DNA of 64,000 nt from Deltaproteobacteria bacterium. Its GTDB lineage: Bacteria > Desulfobacterota > Desulfobacteria > Desulfobacterales > UBA5852. Position 1 is the first letter of the stretch. Each line of letters begins with the position of its first letter. The position numbers and the translations under genes are program-made. Location of the stretch: contig JAHLLS010000013.1 in NCBI GenBank assembly GCA_020444045.1, positions 99,275-163,274 on the forward strand, read 5' to 3'. The notes beneath the pieces were generated by a model. That model was not told the DNA's origin. It ran no database searches and saw only the letters and a list, made by a program, of their open reading frames with translations. Shown here piece by piece: positions 61,602 to 64,000 of the stretch.

Positions 61602-63764
61602 ATGAAAGGACTAGTGCGTAGGGAGTTTTGGTCTTTTGGTTTCATTGCCCTGTTTTCTTTCTTATTCATTGTAGCGTCGTTTCCTGGAAACGTGGACGCG
61701 CAACTGACACTCAGCGCCAGCCCGCCTTCCAGCGCGCCTGTCGGTACCAGTGTTCTTTGGACCGCAACCAGCCTGGGCGAAGGTTATGTGTACCGGTTTA
61801 CCGTCAAGTATCAGAGCGGGCGCGAACTGATTATCAGGGATTATGACATCTATTATGAGGGCATTGCATGGACGCCGATCAATCAAGGCCAGTATCAGGT
61901 CAAGGTGTATGCGAAGGCCGGGTACGACGCAGTGAGCGGGATCCAGGAAAGTGAGGTATCATACAACATCACTCCGGCTGTCACCGGCAAAAGCGCCGTC
62001 GTAAATCCTACACAACACCCTTTGGTAGCGTTGTACAGTATTCCTGCCGCTTGTTTCGCTAATAAAGCGCGAGTCCAGTTTCGTGCGGCCGGAGAATCGG
62101 AGTGGCAATCGACGCCTTACAAACAGTGTTCGCCCTATAAAACTCTCAATTTCCTGGTTGCGGGAATGTATCCGGAAACGACCTACGAGATGCGGCATGA
62201 AGCTGTATATTTTTTGGGAAGAAGATATTCGGATACACAAACATTTGCCACCGGGGCGCTGGAAGACGGTGTCACGATTCCGGCTCTTCAGGTGCTCAAT
62301 GAACCCGGGTTCGACAGCAGCATGACCGACGGCATACTACTTCACGCCTTTCTTTTCGCGTTGATTATAGTCGATCAGGTCCCCCAGCAGATCCTGACCG
62401 GTCCCGTCGCGACCGACCTGGAAGGCAATGTCCTGTGGTATTACGGCGATGCTTTCCTACCCCAATATGGCGGATCCTTTATGATGTCGTTCCCGACCTT
62501 TGTTGGTGGTACCTTTTTCATGCCCATGGCGCGGCCTAGCGCCCCTTTTCCACTTCGCGGGCAGCTTTTGCGGGAGATCGACTTGGCCGGCAATACGGTG
62601 CGTGAAACAAATGTGGAAATAATAAACGCGCAACTGGCCGACTTGGGATTTAATCCTATTTACTATTTCCATCATGACGTCAGGAGGCTGCCCAACGGCC
62701 ATACGCTGGTGATGGCGGGAGAGGAGAGAGTTTACCCAAGTGTGCCATGGGCGCCTGAGGAGCCCGTGGACGTAGTGGGCGACATGATTATCGACCTGGA
62801 CGAAAATTTTCAGGTCGTATGGGCGTGGAGCACCTTCGATCACGACGCCGAACTGCGCATCGGCACCATCGGTCCGCTTCGTGACGGGCCATGTATAGAG
62901 GCGCAACCGGGGTTCAATCCCTGCGGTCCGCTCAGGCTGCTGGGTACGGGCGATGGACAGGCGTCTGCGGCTTATGATTGGACCCATGGCAATACCGTCA
63001 CCTACACCCCGGCGGATGGGAATTTTATCCTCTCGTTCCGCCATCAGGATTGGGTGATCAAGGTTGACTACAACAACGGGAGGGGCTCCGGACAGATCTT
63101 ATGGAAACTCGGTTATGAAGGTGATTTTGAGTCGGCGGAAGGTCCTCAGGGGCCGGACTTCTGGTTCTCCGGGCAGCATCAACCCATGGTCTACGCTCAG
63201 AAAGAGTTGGTGATATACGATAACTCGAATATCAGGAACGAACCTCCTGTTGACCCGGTGGCGCATAGCCGCGGTCAGGTGTACCTGCTTGACGAAGAAA
63301 ATATGATCGCCGACCTGATTGTGGACGCCGATCTTGGCGTGTACGCTTCCTTTCTGGGGAGCGCGCAGAAACTGGCCAATGGCAATTATCACTTTCTATC
63401 AGGAGGAATCGGGGGCGGCGTTGTGATTGGCGGCTTTCCGGCCGGTTCCAGTCAGTCAACGGAAGTCGGACCTGATGGGAGCATAAACTACACACTGCAA
63501 TCTATCGCGGCGACCTATCGTTCCTTCCGCATGAAGAGCATGTACCAGCCCGCTGGGATTCCCGGAGATATCGACGGTGACAGTGATGTCGACGGTTTGG
63601 ACATTTTGGAGATTTACAAAAAGCTTTTCCGGCGCGCCGACATTCCTTATGATCTGAACGGAGACGGATGGGTCACCTTGGAGGATGTGAGCGAGGCCAG
63701 ATCGCAATGCACGCTTCCCTACTGTAGGAACTTGTATTGGGAGACGCCCGTTATAGGGTATTAA
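61602..63764 (+). CDS. Exported arylsulfotransferase-like protein with dockerin-like tail
   Basis: This 720-residue protein is likely to be periplasmic or secreted (signal peptide about residues 1-31, GNVDAQ). An Ig-like or fibronectin-like region (about 32-200) precedes an arylsulfotransferase-type propeller (about 230-610): YYFHHDVRRLPNGHTLVMAGEE and NTVTYTPADGNFILSFRHQD are family signatures and the His residues are candidate sulfate carriers. The C terminus (about 650-700) has DIDGDSDVDGLDILE and DLNGDGWVTLEDV, a dockerin-like pair of calcium loops, which is odd for an arylsulfotransferase and might anchor it to a cohesin or to a surface. The ATG at 61602 follows GGGGG. Confidence 0.8.
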   Translation: MKGLVRREFWSFGFIALFSFLFIVASFPGNVDAQLTLSASPPSSAPVGTSVLWTATSLGEGYVYRFTVKYQSGRELIIRDYDIYYEGIAWTPINQGQYQVKVYAKAGYDAVSGIQESEVSYNITPAVTGKSAVVNPTQHPLVALYSIPAACFANKARVQFRAAGESEWQSTPYKQCSPYKTLNFLVAGMYPETTYEMRHEAVYFLGRRYSDTQTFATGALEDGVTIPALQVLNEPGFDSSMTDGILLHAFLFALIIVDQVPQQILTGPVATDLEGNVLWYYGDAFLPQYGGSFMMSFPTFVGGTFFMPMARPSAPFPLRGQLLREIDLAGNTVRETNVEIINAQLADLGFNPIYYFHHDVRRLPNGHTLVMAGEERVYPSVPWAPEEPVDVVGDMIIDLDENFQVVWAWSTFDHDAELRIGTIGPLRDGPCIEAQPGFNPCGPLRLLGTGDGQASAAYDWTHGNTVTYTPADGNFILSFRHQDWVIKVDYNNGRGSGQILWKLGYEGDFESAEGPQGPDFWFSGQHQPMVYAQKELVIYDNSNIRNEPPVDPVAHSRGQVYLLDEENMIADLIVDADLGVYASFLGSAQKLANGNYHFLSGGIGGGVVIGGFPAGSSQSTEVGPDGSINYTLQSIAATYRSFRMKSMYQPAGIPGDIDGDSDVDGLDILEIYKKLFRRADIPYDLNGDGWVTLEDVSEARSQCTLPYCRNLYWETPVIGY

Positions 63765-63772
63765 AATAACGT

Positions 63773-63821
63773 ATCATGACCGAAATACTACAGCAAATAT
63801 GAGTTTTGATTCGGTCATGAT
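63773..63821. terminator. Twelve-base perfect inverted repeat after the arylsulfotransferase gene
   Basis: ATCATGACCGAA (63773-63784) pairs perfectly with TTCGGTCATGAT (63810-63821) around a 25-base loop, then A and T runs follow. The arms are long but only moderately GC-rich and the T run is poorly placed, so it may be a terminator, an operator for the following gene or a remnant of a mobile element. Confidence 0.5.
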
Positions 63822-63962
63822 GCGAAAAAAATTTTTAATTAAGAAAAAAAAGGATTGTCCGATATTACTAGTTAGCAAATCGAATTCGGTTCTATAAAGG
63901 GGAATAGGATTACCCGCCGCCGGTCGATTCATTTTAACAATTTTAATGGGAGGCAATCGTTT

Positions 63963-64000
63963 ATGAAAAGAGTTTTAATTCTAGGTATGGTCGTTCTATG
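63963..64000 (+). CDS. Start of an exported protein (partial)
   Basis: GGGAGG precedes ATG at 63963, and the visible residues MKRVLILGMVVL begin a typical signal peptide or membrane segment. The gene continues past the window. Nothing more can be said of its function. Confidence 0.5.
   Translation, partial: MKRVLILGMVVL

Noticed and set aside
1..64000. CRISPR arrays, IS elements and complete integrases
   Set aside because: No regularly spaced short repeats, transposase-like or integrase-like proteins were seen. The only mobile-element traces are the tRNA fragments and island composition.

Overview
The window looks like chromosomal DNA of a Gram-negative, largely anaerobic bacterium, most likely a member of the Desulfobacterota (former Deltaproteobacteria). 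The reasons are a two-membrane inventory (MlaA and MlaC homologues, an LbtU-type outer-membrane porin, lipoproteins, several Tat substrates), ferrous-iron uptake by FeoABC, a cluster of Mrp ATPase, NifX-like and glycine-rich DUF5320-like proteins typical of sulfate reducers and their relatives, an arylsulfotransferase and a molybdenum hydroxylase. This assignment is inference; no rRNA or other phylogenetic marker is present. I see no CRISPR array, complete tRNA, integrase or transposase. Layout: (1) 1-7063 is the AT-rich end of an integrated island. It carries a zinc-ribbon protein with a nucleoside-deoxyribosyltransferase-like domain, a possible replication initiator, a DUF4145 protein, several small membrane proteins and a gene split by an in-frame amber codon. 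It ends in 3' pieces of two different tRNA genes followed by an intrinsic terminator, the usual look of a tRNA-targeted attachment site. (2) 7348-9960 holds a Tat-exported Fe-type superoxide dismutase and a membrane class III nucleotidyl cyclase. (3) 10070-18678 is a divergent sugar or sugar-acid locus: an FGGY kinase, a gluconokinase and a LarA-like (nickel-pincer family) protein on the minus strand, and a MalEFGK-type ABC transporter on the plus strand. (4) 18694-25345 (minus strand) has an ABM-domain protein, a radical SAM protein, zinc-ribbon proteins, a CDF transporter fused to a NifX-like domain, a PAS histidine kinase, an Mrp ATPase and two DUF5320-like proteins, one fused to NifX. (5) 25872-37894 is mixed: an IlvD/Edd dehydratase, MlaA/MlaC, a penicillin-acylase-type lipoprotein, a sensor-like protein overlapping TrkH, and a small cluster with a phage tail-collar protein, DUF6916, a GNAT enzyme and a Tat-exported NHL-repeat protein. 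(6) 38144-44630 is an iron locus: a DtxR/MntR-type regulator, two small proteins of unknown role, FeoA, FeoB, FeoC, a small helical protein and an LbtU-like porin. (7) 44874-58281 has a SulP transporter with a large internal insertion, DUF362 and DUF169 proteins, then a seven-gene plus-strand run joining an RsbW-like/GNAT fusion, a HisC-like aminotransferase, a three-subunit molybdenum hydroxylase, an MFS carrier and another GNAT-like protein. (8) 58308-64000 has GNAT, PEBP and ThiC with an upstream TPP riboswitch, an arylsulfotransferase with a dockerin-like tail, and the start of another exported protein. The most promising undescribed element is an RNA-like motif present three times in the iron locus (39185-39265, 39762-39848, 42769-42852). 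Each copy has a conserved CTTRCGG box, a hairpin whose arms differ in sequence but still pair, a conserved AAGTGAAGGCG box, and an intrinsic terminator made partly from that box. The copies lie before a STAS-like gene, before feoA, and before the helical-protein/porin pair, so they could be transcription-attenuating, perhaps metal-sensing, leader RNAs acting alongside the DtxR-type repressor.
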